Under the pieces are notes generated by a model, which saw nothing but the letters and a program-made list of their open reading frames with translations, made no database searches and was not told the DNA's origin. The translations under genes and the position numbers were made by a program. From Fidelibacterota bacterium (GTDB taxonomy: Bacteria; Fidelibacterota; UBA8477; JABMPR01), in the NCBI GenBank assembly GCA_016844945.1, contig JAERTJ010000222.1, positions 1 through 64,000 of the forward strand: a stretch of 64,000 bases of DNA. Reading direction: 5' to 3'. Numbering within the stretch: position 1 is the first letter of the stretch; the number at the start of each line of letters is the position of its first letter. Below, in pieces: positions 9,719-21,000 of the stretch.

Positions 9719-11854
9719 TCAATACAGGTCGTTTAGTGTAAAACTAAATGTCGTACTTTCATTCTCCACACTCCTCACCCGAATACTACCCCCAGAAGCT
9801 TCTACAAATTCGTTAACAAGAATTAATCCCAAACCACTGCTCTCTTCCCCGTCAGTTCCCCTGCGATTGAATTTTTGCTCGATCTGAAAAAGACCCTCGA
9901 CCTTTATCTTTGGAATACCTATCCCCGTGTCAATGACATCAATCTGCACCTGTTTATCTGAACGAATTGCCTGAATCTTTACCGTTCCACCATGGGGGGT
10001 GAATTTTATAGCATTTGAGGTCAAATTTCTCAGGATTGTGGCTAGCATATCGGGATCAACAAATGCTGTAAGGTTGGTTGGGATATCTTGTTCAAGAGTG
10101 ATCTTTTTCTTTACTGCTCGAGCTTGATGCATAAGCATTGCGCTTTTTACCTGTTCAACAATATCGACTTGTCGTGGGTTGGCTTCCAGGGTTCCCGATT
10201 GGTATCGCGACCACAGCAGAAGATTCTCCAGCAGATTGAAGGTTCGTCTAGAAGTCCCCTCCATAGATTTTATCATTTCAAATATTTCATCTCGGGTCAT
10301 CTCCGGAAACATTTCCAGAAAGGCATCCAGCGTTTGCATGATGATTGCCAGGGGTCCACGGAGGTCATGGGCAATAATGGAGAAGAACCTATCCTTGGTA
10401 GCTACGAGTTTTTCAAGTTCCTGGCGCTGATCTTCAACCAGCAACAAGGTCTTCCTTTTTGACAAAAACAAATATCCAAGTCCAATAGCGAAAGCGCCCA
10501 GAAACAGTCCCCCGATGGTCAGAAATAGCTGAATACTTCTTTGTTTTTGAAGAGCGAGAGCACTTAATTGATTCTCTATTTCAAGTTCATCAATCTGCTG
10601 GCGTCGACTTTCCATTTCATAAATATTTTTCAATCCTGCCAACTTCAAGGCTGCTGATTTTACAGTCAGGGAATCAGATAATACAGACTGTTTCTGGAAA
10701 TAGTCAAACGCTGTCTCGGTACGCCCCGTTTTGTAGTACATCTCAGCCAGTGTGCCATACAAGTTACGTTCAAGAGGTCGTTGTTTTGTGCTTCGTGCAT
10801 ACTGTAAACCTATTTCAACACTATCTATTGCAGCAGACTTCTGATTTTTTTCAAATAAGTTCAATCCCATGTACTGATAAATTGTCGCCATCCCATAAAT
10901 CGAATTTTCCGTCATATTCAGCCGATATGCTTGATTCAAGAAGTCCAGGGATTTATCATAGTTTTTTAGTTTGTACTCCACTTTCGCCAAATTCTTTAGC
11001 GTAATAGACTGACCTCGAATATTCTGTGTTCCGATATAGATATCCATAGCTTTGATCAAGTTATCTCGAGCTGTGATCAAATCGTTGAGTTCATAGTGAG
11101 CCAATCCTATCCTATCGAGGCAGATTGCCACCCCCACATTATTCCCAGATTCAGCGGCGAGTAGGCGATAGCTACTTAAACTTTGGTTAAAAGAATTGAG
11201 AGCATCCTCGTACAGGCCCAAATCCAGATAAACACCACCGAGTGTATAGGCTATCCAGGCGAAGCCCTCTTCAAAATCAGCTTTTTTATAATTTTGCTCT
11301 GCGAGTTGTATGAATTCGATGGCCTTGTAATAGTCCCCCAGGACCCTGAACTTGTTACCGATCAAGGAGTAAGTGGCACCCATGAGTCGAAAATTATCCA
11401 CTTTTTGTGCAGATTCAATGGCGAGGTAAAAGTTCTTAAGGGCTTCCATGTTTTTACCGAGACGATTCATTTGAGCCCCAAGTTCTCGGTAAGCTTCTGC
11501 CAGGATATGATGGTCATTGTAGCGGTTCGCGAGAGTAATTGCCTGCTCATACTCCTGAACCGCTAATTGAAAGCGACTGTTTACTTTGAAATAATTACCT
11601 CTAAATAAGTGCACCTGACTTTTGGCAAGTTCATTGTTTCCAGCAATTGTGACATAGAGGAGAGAGTCTAATAGCTCTAAAGATTGTTCAGGGTGTTTTG
11701 CAAATACGGGTTCAATTTCCTCAAGAGATTGTGTGACCTCTTCATGTAGTGAAGCCGCTGATAAATTGATGACAGGTATGAACATCAGGACAAGAACAAA
11801 CGAGTTCCACCCTCCACGGATACAACTCCATACATTCAATGTAACCCAGTTCAT
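9719..11854 (-). CDS. TPR-containing membrane histidine kinase
   Basis: The 711-residue protein has an N-terminal hydrophobic export segment (to about residue 35) and then about eight tetratricopeptide repeats up to residue 400, which would lie outside the cytoplasmic membrane. A coiled-coil stretch and a transmembrane segment (about 442-465) lead to the kinase: H-box with IIAHDLRGPL, N-box around LTSNAIKF, and G-boxes DTGIGIP and SSGLGLILV. There is no receiver, so it must signal to a separate regulator. The kinase region is closely similar to that of the 7TM-DISM kinase at 12681, which suggests paralogy; the single-receiver gene between them is an obvious candidate partner. TPR sensors usually detect protein or peptide partners, but the ligand is unknown. 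Confidence 0.88.
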   Translation of the reverse strand: MNWVTLNVWSCIRGGWNSFVLVLMFIPVINLSAASLHEEVTQSLEEIEPVFAKHPEQSLELLDSLLYVTIAGNNELAKSQVHLFRGNYFKVNSRFQLAVQEYEQAITLANRYNDHHILAEAYRELGAQMNRLGKNMEALKNFYLAIESAQKVDNFRLMGATYSLIGNKFRVLGDYYKAIEFIQLAEQNYKKADFEEGFAWIAYTLGGVYLDLGLYEDALNSFNQSLSSYRLLAAESGNNVGVAICLDRIGLAHYELNDLITARDNLIKAMDIYIGTQNIRGQSITLKNLAKVEYKLKNYDKSLDFLNQAYRLNMTENSIYGMATIYQYMGLNLFEKNQKSAAIDSVEIGLQYARSTKQRPLERNLYGTLAEMYYKTGRTETAFDYFQKQSVLSDSLTVKSAALKLAGLKNIYEMESRRQQIDELEIENQLSALALQKQRSIQLFLTIGGLFLGAFAIGLGYLFLSKRKTLLLVEDQRQELEKLVATKDRFFSIIAHDLRGPLAIIMQTLDAFLEMFPEMTRDEIFEMIKSMEGTSRRTFNLLENLLLWSRYQSGTLEANPRQVDIVEQVKSAMLMHQARAVKKKITLEQDIPTNLTAFVDPDMLATILRNLTSNAIKFTPHGGTVKIQAIRSDKQVQIDVIDTGIGIPKIKVEGLFQIEQKFNRRGTDGEESSGLGLILVNEFVEASGGSIRVRSVENESTTFSFTLNDLY

Positions 11855-12168
11855 ATTAGTATATCCCAGATCTTCAAATCAATAACACAACCCCATTGAA
11901 TGCAACCAAGATCGACTATCACACATCCCTTTCCAACGATATCATCGTCCAAATTTGGAAAAGATGAACATATTTATCGCCTTAATCGTGACTATTAGTT
12001 CAAACATCGATTAGGATTAAATAAACCTGCTTGTTTCATCACACGTTTCTTTATTACTCGAGGGTTAACACAATTATCCCATCAATTTGTTGGTGCAAAT
12101 AATACTGTAGCCGGTGCTTAAATCTATTGTACAACCACAGAATGACGAGCGAGTGAGAAGATCAATTC
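11855..12168. other. Intergenic region, nothing recognised
   Basis: This 314-base gap is AT-rich and lies between the receiver gene and the TPR kinase gene, both on the minus strand. It presumably holds the promoter of the TPR kinase. No hairpin with a T-run and no open frame with coding character were found. Confidence 0.3.
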
Positions 12169-12573
12169 CTATTTAGATTCCAGATTCAAGCCACATTGTC
12201 TTATTGATTCATAGAGCGTAGTTGATTCATAAGGTTTCAGGATGTAACCATCGGCTGAATTTTGACCTGCCAGAATAACATTCTCCTGATCCCCAAGCGT
12301 CGTTACCATGATCACTTTTACCTGATCCTGTTGGTCTATCTGAGAATCCGACTCTATTTTTCTGATATGCTCTAAAGCCTGGTGACCGTCCATTCGGGGC
12401 ATCATGATATCCATCATGACGAGGTCAAATCTTTCCCCCTTCTGAATAGCATCCTCAAAAGCATCAATCGCATCCCTGCCGTTGGCAACATCTGTGCAGA
12501 TCGCAAATTTTTCCAGAGAATGGCGTAATAGTCTACGGTTAAAAAACTCATCATCTACAATGAGGATTTTCAA
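12169..12573 (-). CDS. Stand-alone CheY-like response regulator receiver
   Basis: The product is a single receiver domain of about 135 residues with the acidic pair in ILIVDDEF, the phospho-acceptor Asp in DLVMMDIMMPRMDG, the Thr switch in VMVTTLG and the conserved Lys in YILKPYE. The TTG at 12573 gives a start right at the first beta strand and is preceded by GGGAG at a spacing of eight; the longer frame from a GTG at 12627 lacks a ribosome-binding site. There is no output domain, so it acts as a phosphate shuttle or by protein contact. It follows the 7TM-DISM kinase gene by about 100 bases on the same strand, so that kinase is the likely donor. Confidence 0.85.
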   Translation of the reverse strand: MKILIVDDEFFNRRLLRHSLEKFAICTDVANGRDAIDAFEDAIQKGERFDLVMMDIMMPRMDGHQALEHIRKIESDSQIDQQDQVKVIMVTTLGDQENVILAGQNSADGYILKPYESTTLYESIRQCGLNLESK

Positions 12574-12680
12574 ATGGAGCACTCCCAGAAACACATAATT
12601 GCAACCATTCATAAAAATAGTCTTCACATGGGACTAAGCAATCTTGAATAAACAAGACTCAGGAATAGACCTGAATAGAA

Positions 12681-14777
12681 TTACCCTTCTGGATTGAGTG
12701 AAACCATGGGGAATTCCAGAAAAAAAGTACTTCCCTGATCTTCGATGCTTTCAAACCAGACTTTACCACCATTGGTATGAGTGAATTCCTTTACCAGGAG
12801 TAACCCCAGACCAGATGAAGCCTCCCCTGCCGTTCCATCTTGACGAAACTTGCTCGCCAGATCGAACAACCCAGCCTGCACCTCCGCTGGAATGCCAATC
12901 CCTTCATCTTTTATTGAGAATTGTGTGCTGTTCGATGTAGAGTCTATTATGATGTGGATGTCACCACCTGGATTAGAAAATTTGATGGCATTGTTTAACA
13001 AATTTCTGATCACCACTTCAATCATGGAGGGGTCAACTTTTATCAACGAGTCCTCATTATTGCTCAAGTGGATGGTGATATTTTTTGCAATGGCTTGCTG
13101 TTGGGCAACAGGTAAAACATTCTCATAAATTTTGCTAAGCCTGACCTCCTGAAACTCCGGTTCGATTACACCTAGCTGAAGTCTAGACCATGAAAGCAAG
13201 TTTTCAAGCAGGGCGTATATCTTTTTATTGGTGCTGCCAAGATTTTTGAAGGTCTCTTTGAAGTCCTCCAGTGTAAAGCCAGAAAATTCCTGATTGATCA
13301 ACTCGATGTAGGTCATTTGACTTCCGATGGGACCTCGAAGATCATGGGCGATGATGGAGAAAAACTTATCTTTGGCATCATTCAACCGTTGTAATTCAGC
13401 CTCATTTTCTTCCTTTTGAGTTATCTCTTCAAGCAGTTTCTGATTCGTGTTATCCAGCTCAGTGGTTCGAAGTGCGACTGTTTTTTCCAGCGTGTTTTGA
13501 TAGGCCAATAGTTCTTCTTCAGCGTTCGCTCTCAAATCAATTTCATGCTTAAGCTCCACTTCGCTGGTAGCCAGAGCTGAAAATGCATCTGCATAGTCTT
13601 TAGCTACGATAAAAGCCTGTCCAACGATAAAGACGATGAACGTATAGGGTGCGATAAAACCTGTGGAAATGATATCCAGTGTGTACAGGGTATCATGACC
13701 GACTGCAATGACCAGAACCAAACCACCCAGGAAGATGATCTGTCCCTTTCTATTCCGATCCATGACTGCTCGGATAACCGCACTAAAGGGAATCAGAGAT
13801 ACGGGGACTAAGAAGTATAGATAATAGGCTGCAATTCGAGAGATTGTCACTGTATCAGGGAGTATGAGGGTTAGCAGAAAAAATGCTGTGACACCTGTCA
13901 GGAGTCTTCGGGCATAGGTGAATAAATAGCGTTTAAACATGTGCATGACATAGAATGATGTCGTGAATATGACCACATACAAGCTCAAGTATTCCATCCG
14001 AATTTGCACATCCCAGGGAATATTGCTGAAAACCTGGAAGCAAACGAAATTCGCTGAAAAGAGGGTTCTCAGTATCCAGGAGAAATAAAGGATGGCAAGT
14101 AAAATAGCTGGTACATCGTTCCTGCGAAGGAGGGAGATTATTAAGTGATATAGCGCCATTGCCAGATATATCCCAATAAACAGCATGTCTCTGTGGTGTT
14201 TTCTGTCCAGAAATTTTTGAACACTTTTCTGGCTGCCAATCTTTAGTGGTCTTCCCAGACCACCTTCCCTGAATTCATAATTTGATGCATGAATAAGGAT
14301 GTCAACACTATCACTGGATGAGTTGAATGTAATGATGGCAGGTTCCCATGTGGCTTGACTGCTAACAGGATTTGAAGCAGCATGTCCAACCTCACCGACC
14401 AATTCGCCATTGATATAATATCTGCTTGCAGTATTATTTTCACGGATTAGCAGTGCGAGATCCTTACCGATATCATCTGGGTTGAGCAGTAGTGTGGCAT
14501 GATAGGTGGCATATCCCAATGCCTCGATAGAGACGTTTCCTGACTTACTCTCGATCCAATATTGAGATTCAACAATGCCATCCGGGATGAAGAAACCGAC
14601 ATCGGTAGGTTCAAGGTGTTGGTTCCAGTAAAAATCCCAATTACTGTTTAACTCATACACTTCTCCATCTGACAGGACGGTGTTGCGCATATCAATACTA
14701 GAGCGATTCCTTTCTGTTTCAGCCACGACGAATCCTAGCATGAGAGCAAGTAGAACTGAAATTTTTAGACTGTTCAT
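12681..14777 (-). CDS. 7TM-DISM sensor histidine kinase
   Basis: The 698-residue protein (ATG at 14777; a TTG two codons upstream is possible) has a signal peptide, a beta-rich periplasmic domain (about 25-185) of the 7TMR-DISM extracellular type, then seven closely spaced membrane helices (about 195-400). A coiled coil (about 405-465) and the kinase core follow, with H-box FFSIIAHDLRGPIG, N-box LLNNAIKF, and G-boxes DEGIGIP and SSGLGLLLV. No receiver is attached. The DISM periplasmic domain often binds carbohydrates or small molecules, but the ligand here is unknown. It leads a likely two-gene unit with the CheY-like receiver downstream. Confidence 0.9.
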   Translation of the reverse strand: MNSLKISVLLALMLGFVVAETERNRSSIDMRNTVLSDGEVYELNSNWDFYWNQHLEPTDVGFFIPDGIVESQYWIESKSGNVSIEALGYATYHATLLLNPDDIGKDLALLIRENNTASRYYINGELVGEVGHAASNPVSSQATWEPAIITFNSSSDSVDILIHASNYEFREGGLGRPLKIGSQKSVQKFLDRKHHRDMLFIGIYLAMALYHLIISLLRRNDVPAILLAILYFSWILRTLFSANFVCFQVFSNIPWDVQIRMEYLSLYVVIFTTSFYVMHMFKRYLFTYARRLLTGVTAFFLLTLILPDTVTISRIAAYYLYFLVPVSLIPFSAVIRAVMDRNRKGQIIFLGGLVLVIAVGHDTLYTLDIISTGFIAPYTFIVFIVGQAFIVAKDYADAFSALATSEVELKHEIDLRANAEEELLAYQNTLEKTVALRTTELDNTNQKLLEEITQKEENEAELQRLNDAKDKFFSIIAHDLRGPIGSQMTYIELINQEFSGFTLEDFKETFKNLGSTNKKIYALLENLLSWSRLQLGVIEPEFQEVRLSKIYENVLPVAQQQAIAKNITIHLSNNEDSLIKVDPSMIEVVIRNLLNNAIKFSNPGGDIHIIIDSTSNSTQFSIKDEGIGIPAEVQAGLFDLASKFRQDGTAGEASSGLGLLLVKEFTHTNGGKVWFESIEDQGSTFFLEFPMVSLNPEG

Positions 14778-14933
14778 CTTCAATAATTCACTTAAAAATG
14801 TATGGTCTAAACTTAAGTCAGACTTTCAGACTGTCAACCCCATGGCAATTCAGTTCTATCCTGATCTGAATTCGATTATGGATATGCGGACACTTTCACC
14901 CTGTTTACTGCTGGATTGATAAAATTTTACCAC

Positions 14934-14967
14934 AAAAAAAGGCTCCTGATATTGAGTCAGGAGCCTT
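14934..14967 (-). terminator. Rho-independent terminator of the 2601-residue protein gene
   Basis: On the minus strand an 11-bp perfect stem (AAGGCTCCTGA paired with TCAGGAGCCTT, plus-strand coordinates 14939-14949 and 14957-14967) with a 7-base loop is followed by a run of T (plus-strand A-run 14934-14940). It lies about 45 bases beyond the stop codon of the gene that ends at 15012. Confidence 0.9.
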
Positions 14968-15011
14968 TGATGATTGGAGTGTTCTGGTGACTCTCCGGTA
15001 AGGATAATTCC

Positions 15012-18000
15012 CTATTTCAAATAAACCATCCGTTTCACATCCCGGAACGATCCTGATTGAAGGACATAGAGATACATGCCGCTACTCATGTTCTCGGGTG
15101 TGAAATGCACCGTATAATGGCCTGCTTCATGGTAACCATCGGCAACAACTTCAACTTCGGCTCCACGAATATCATAGATCTTCAGTGTCGTTTGACCAGA
15201 TTCACTCAGAGCAAAGTCAATCGTAGTGCTGGGGTTAAAGGGGTTGGGATAGTTGGATGCCAGAGCGGATACTTCTGGTACTTCTACCTCCATGACCGGT
15301 TCCACCCAAGCGCTTCCCGCCACCTTACCCAATGAGCCACCACCTGTGGAGAAGTAGCTGTCAACTGCGAGTTCGCAGTCCTTAGACACCTTGATTTCAT
15401 CGGCCAGAAGTGCACCTGTGAAAACAACTTCTTTCTTGAACTCAACCTTGTCTTCCTGGGCATAAATGGTTCCGAAGAATTGTACTTCTTCACCTAGCTT
15501 GGCTGCATAGTGACGATCTCCAGCGATATAGAAGATGATGTTAGCTGCTGTGATATATGAACCACCTGCGGGACCTACATAGGATCGCTTGTCAATCTCA
15601 ATCTCATCCTCCACACGGATTTCGGCTCCAGCCTCAAAACGGATATGGCAGTATTTATCAACGTCCAGTTCCTCGATATTATAGACACCACCCGTGAAGG
15701 TCAGGTTTCCACGATCTTTCACTCTGATGCGACCATAGTCACCTGGTTCAAGAACCAGGGTCTGATTCTTGTTTACCCTGATGTCCTGAGTACCAACTGG
15801 AGCAGACTTGAACGGAGGCATGGTTGCAAACAGTGGGGTCATCACATCTCCGAAGACTTGTCCTGTAATATCACCTCGGTTATCAAGCTCGTTGGCATAT
15901 ACATCACTTTCGATGAAGACATCACGTTTGACCTGAATATGATCTGCCATGAGCATATAGCCTGGAGCAACATGAGTATCTTTATCTATCTTAAGCTCAT
16001 ATTCCCAGTCATTATGTCCATTTCCGCGTCCACGGCTATCTCTTCCGCCCCGTCCACAATCGTCATCCTCATCATCATCCTCGTCGTCGTCCTCGTGGTC
16101 ATCATCATCGTTGTGGTTACCACCACCATGACTTGATGATTCATTGACCAAGATATTACCACTGAAGATTTCAACATCCTTTTTGATATCGATTTCAGTG
16201 TGGGCAAACAACAAGGCACCAGCCAGATCGGCTGTCACATTTACCAGAACCGTAAAGGTCTGCGATGTCTGAGCACCCCAGGGGTCAACCGCTCGAATCT
16301 CTACACCGGATTCACCCAGGTCCAGAGCCTCGAAACCCAGGATGGATTCTGTAAGTGTAGCCGACACAACATCCTCGTTGGCGTGTTCAAATGAATAGGT
16401 CAGAGCATCATTCACATCCACATCACTAAAGACTGTGGATAGGTCTATTTCGGTTGTGAGAAGATCATCTCCAAAAGATAATTCAATCCCGTCTAACGCA
16501 TTAACAACCTCTGGCGCAGTGTTAAATACTTCAACCTCAAGCTCTTCTATGCTGACATTCTCACCTGCATCAGTAGCTGTGTATGTTATGGTATATGATC
16601 CAGGTGTGGTGATATCAACTTCACCAGTAACTTCTACTGTGAAATCTGACCCACACAGATCCTCCGCTTCATAACCGGGGTCTATAAACTCAAGATAGAG
16701 ACCCAACTCCATTGTATTACCATCTAGCAAGGTTATGACAGGTGCTTCATCATCATTTACAATTTCAACCCTGACAACATCACTTGAAGTAGCAAAACCA
16801 TCACTTACTTCGAGGGTAAAATCATGGATGTCTTCTGTGAGTACAATATTGAGAACTGGTTCATCACCGACGATTTGATCATTAAGAATCCAGCTAAAAC
16901 TCAGGACACCTCCATCAATATCGTCTGACCCAGAGCCATCCAAAACAACTGCAAGTTCACCAACAACACAGTCATGAGATTGGTCTTCCCCTGCCCGAGC
17001 AACAGGTGGTGTATTAATGATATTCACTACACGTGATATTGAGCTTGAATTACCTGCAAGATCTATTGCTGTATAGGTGACAGCATAGTTTCCAGGATTG
17101 TTTACATCGACCGTATTTTCAACGGTAACTTCAAACTCTGTTTCGCATTCATCCAGAGCAGTATAGCCACCTTCAACATATGTCTTGTATAACCCCAGAT
17201 CCACTTCAGCATCACCAACCAGGGTAATAACTGGTGCTACCTCATCCGCCTGTAAGCTTACCAGCACATCATCGCTGGCTGAAAGGAATCCATCGCTAAC
17301 TGTGAGTGTGAATGTATGCTCTCCTGGAACTAACTCTGTTGTGCATATTATTTCACTTGACACAATTTCATCATCCAAAGACCAACTGTAATTCAACCCC
17401 TCGCTATCAATATCTGTTGAAGCGCCTCCATCCAGTGTCACCTCAAGGGTAGTGGCTACACAATCATGAGATTGGCCCTCACCTGCATCTGCCACTGGCG
17501 CATCATTCACGGCTTCCACAAGGATAAATGCCGTTGCTTCATTGCTCACGTTAATACCATCACTTACCAGATAGGTAAAACTATCTGTACCGTACCAATT
17601 GGTGCTGGGAGTATAGGTGAAACTACCATCAGAATTGAGGTCGAGACTTCCATTTGCAGGACTTGAAGTCGCTGTGAATGAAAGCTCATTTCCATCCTCG
17701 TCGCTTCCGATTAGCTCGCCTGACCCAGGAGTATCTTCATCTGTGTAAAGGGATGGCATGGTCGCATCAACCCAATCCTCTGAAGGATCCATCAGATAGA
17801 GCGTACCATTGTCATTTCCACCTGCATGATCTGCGACCAGACTGCCGCTGCCTTCATCAAAGTTATAGTAAGCAGCAAGATTATTGAATTGGGGGTGAGT
17901 ATAATCAACAGTACGATTCATCCAGGTCGCAACATCATCTGCAGCAAGGGTGGTATTCCATATACGAACTTCATCAATTTGACCATCAAAGCGATCATCA

Positions 18001-21000
18001 AACCAGTTTCCAACTTCAGTATGCCAGGCTTCAGTACCAATGACCCAACCCTGTCCTGTGGTTGAAGGTGTGCCGGTATAAGGACCCATATCTGTTTCAT
18101 CGCCATTGATAGACAGATAAACATGTTGATCTGCAGTCACACGAACTGCCACATGTTGCCACTGATTTAACAGAAGGCCAGGAAGGTTGAATGACTGCCA
18201 GCCCGTACTGGTATGCAGGCTGTAGGATAATTCATTCTCCCAAGTAGCGAAAATATGATCCGTGGCAATATTTGATTGTCTGTGAACCACAATACCATGG
18301 GGGTGTCCACCCTCTAAGTCTCTCGGGTAAATCCAGGATTCTATGGTAATGGCTCTACCGATTTGTAGATCGGGTCCATTGCCGAGGAATACATAGTCAT
18401 TGACACCGTCAAAATCGAGCGCCTTACCAAACCCTGCAATGGGTACACTATTCACTTCAATGACTGTGACGGTTAACTGCGCGGTGTCAGTCGCTTCATC
18501 AGGATCTGTTACTACCAGGGTAATGATGTGTTCACCAATTTCAAGGTCTACAACAGGATTCACACCTTCAGCTGTGCCAAACGGACCACTCCATTGGTAA
18601 GTCAATGGGTCTCCTTCAGGATCAGATGACCCTGCCCCATCCAGTTGAACGGGAAAAATGGGACGGACTGAGAGGATTTCCTGGTCGGGACCAGCCACTG
18701 CCACGGGTGGAAGAATTTCTTCTACAACGATAAAGGGTGAAAAGCTGTCAACCGTTCCCTCAATTTTCTTAGAATTCTTATCATGAGAGCTGGTGACATC
18801 AACCCATCTATCGGTGACGCCGTCGTCGTCAGAATCTTCATGGTGGAGTAGTCTGAGATTATCTGGTCGATCAAATTCACGATCGTTGTAATCTATTTCG
18901 ACTCGTGCGTTACCAGTGAATTTTGCTTTTGTTTTAATGTCATGATATTTCCGGTCAGGATATTCTTTGTACTTTCTTTCCGAATTTTCCCTTGTGGGCA
19001 ATTCAGGACCTTGATCGCGACTCTTTGTCTTTGAAACACCCGGTTCTCTGACGTCTTCGAACTTGATTGTAACCGGATATGTATTCGTCGTGATATCAAC
19101 GGGTTGAACTTCAACATCCAGTCCAACTTCTGTTGTGGCACCAAGATCCACTGAAATGGTGACCTGATCCATATCCATCTTTCCACTTTCATCTGTGACT
19201 GTCAGGATAAAAGAATAGAGACCATCAGAAAGCTCCAGTGTCGGAGTCATACCCTCCACCGTTACACCTAGACTAGACCAGGAGTAGCTGACTATATCGT
19301 TATCTGGATCGCTGGAACCTGATCCATCCAGCGTGACCTGGGCGGTGCCTTCGTTAATCAGGATATATTGAGTTTCACCGGCATCTGCCACGGGTGGATT
19401 GTGAACTTCAACGAGGACAAAACGAGATGGCGGCTCATCCTCTTTAGGCAATGATTCAACCTCGGCTTTTATCTTTCTATCTTCATTGTCATGTTCTTTC
19501 GTACGATCAACCCATTCGTCCAGGGTTCCATCACCATCAGTATCTTCGGCTTTAAGAACTTTAACTCTATCCGGTTCCTCATAGCTGTCCTCATCATACT
19601 CAAATTCCAACCTGATTTTATCAGTGCTCTCTACGGTTGAGGAAACTTCATGGAGTTTAGTATGTGCTTCCTGCTTCACTCTTTCAGGTAATTCTGGAAC
19701 CTCCGGTCCCCATTCGCCCTGTGGCTTGGTCTTGTATTTGGTGGCTCCGCTCTCCTCAACGTGGTCATATTCTACCTCCATCTGCTTCTGACCATCCGGA
19801 TCATTTTCGTCAACCGGTCGCACCTTAACATTTTCACCCTCAGGGGTATGAGCACCGCGAACGACGAGAATCACCCGCGTCGCATCATTGGTATTCCCGG
19901 CATCGTCCCGAGCTGTATAGGTAATGGGATATATTCCTGGAACTTCAATATTCACCTCTCCAACAACTTCAACATCGATCTCCGGGTCACAGACATCAAA
20001 CGTCTCATAGCCCGCCTCAACATATGGGGTACGAAATGCCAGGGTTCTTGGATAGTGGTTTAGCGTGATTATTGGATCAGTGGTATCACCAATCAGATTT
20101 ACGACTACTTGATCCGTACTGGACTCTCCGTAGGCATCTGTGACAGTCAATTCAATAGTATGTGTACCGATTCCAAGAGAGGGAGAAATGATAGATTCAG
20201 TACCCAGGATTGTGTTGCCTTCCTTCCAGCTGTAGGTCAGGGCATCTCCATTGGGATCCGTTGAAGCAGACCCATCCAATTCAACTTGAATACTATTCAG
20301 AACACAGGTTTCCTCTTGATCTGGTCCTGCATTAGCTGTCGGTATATAGTTGGGTGCTAAATCAAAACTGATCTGATCTAATTCAGCAGGTGTGAGTGTT
20401 CTGTTAAACATGAAGACTTCATCCACCAGCACATCAGCGCCATGACTTGAAAAACTCAACCCGCCCAGGCTAGCGGTTGCCAAGCCATCGCCATTAGTCG
20501 TGCTTACTGTCTGGGTCATGCCTGATCCAGTTAAGTCATTCATGTAAATGGTCGCCGTATTCATTGATTGGTCGTAAGCAACTGCAATAAAATACCAGCG
20601 GTTAAGATTGTCTTTCAGTTTGGGTAACGTGGAGATATAGGTGTGTCCTACACCAGCTGCCAGTCCATCTCCGTAACGATAATCGTGTAGGATTAATGAG
20701 CGATCATAGCCTCCATTATCATGACCAATGACCCAGCCCAGACTACCACTTGCCAGACTGCGAAGATTGACAAACATCCCCATTGTCATTTGGGGTAAAC
20801 TAGAAGGACTCAGATTCACAGGTAGACCAACATTAGATGATTGGGCTGCGTTAAAGGAAAATGCCTGATCGTTTAGACCATTCTCAAAAACTGTGGTTGT
20901 ACCTAAAGTACCATCATAATTACCTATCACATCCTCTACATTTCCGTCTGCTGGCCAGTAACCTACTAATCCGTTAATGGGTAGGCTGATCTCAAATACC

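Noticed and set aside
15645-16136. Plus-strand frame of 163 codons opposite the giant adhesin gene
   Set aside because: It is an antisense shadow; its Ile/Val-rich end is simply the reverse of the Asp/Glu codon run.
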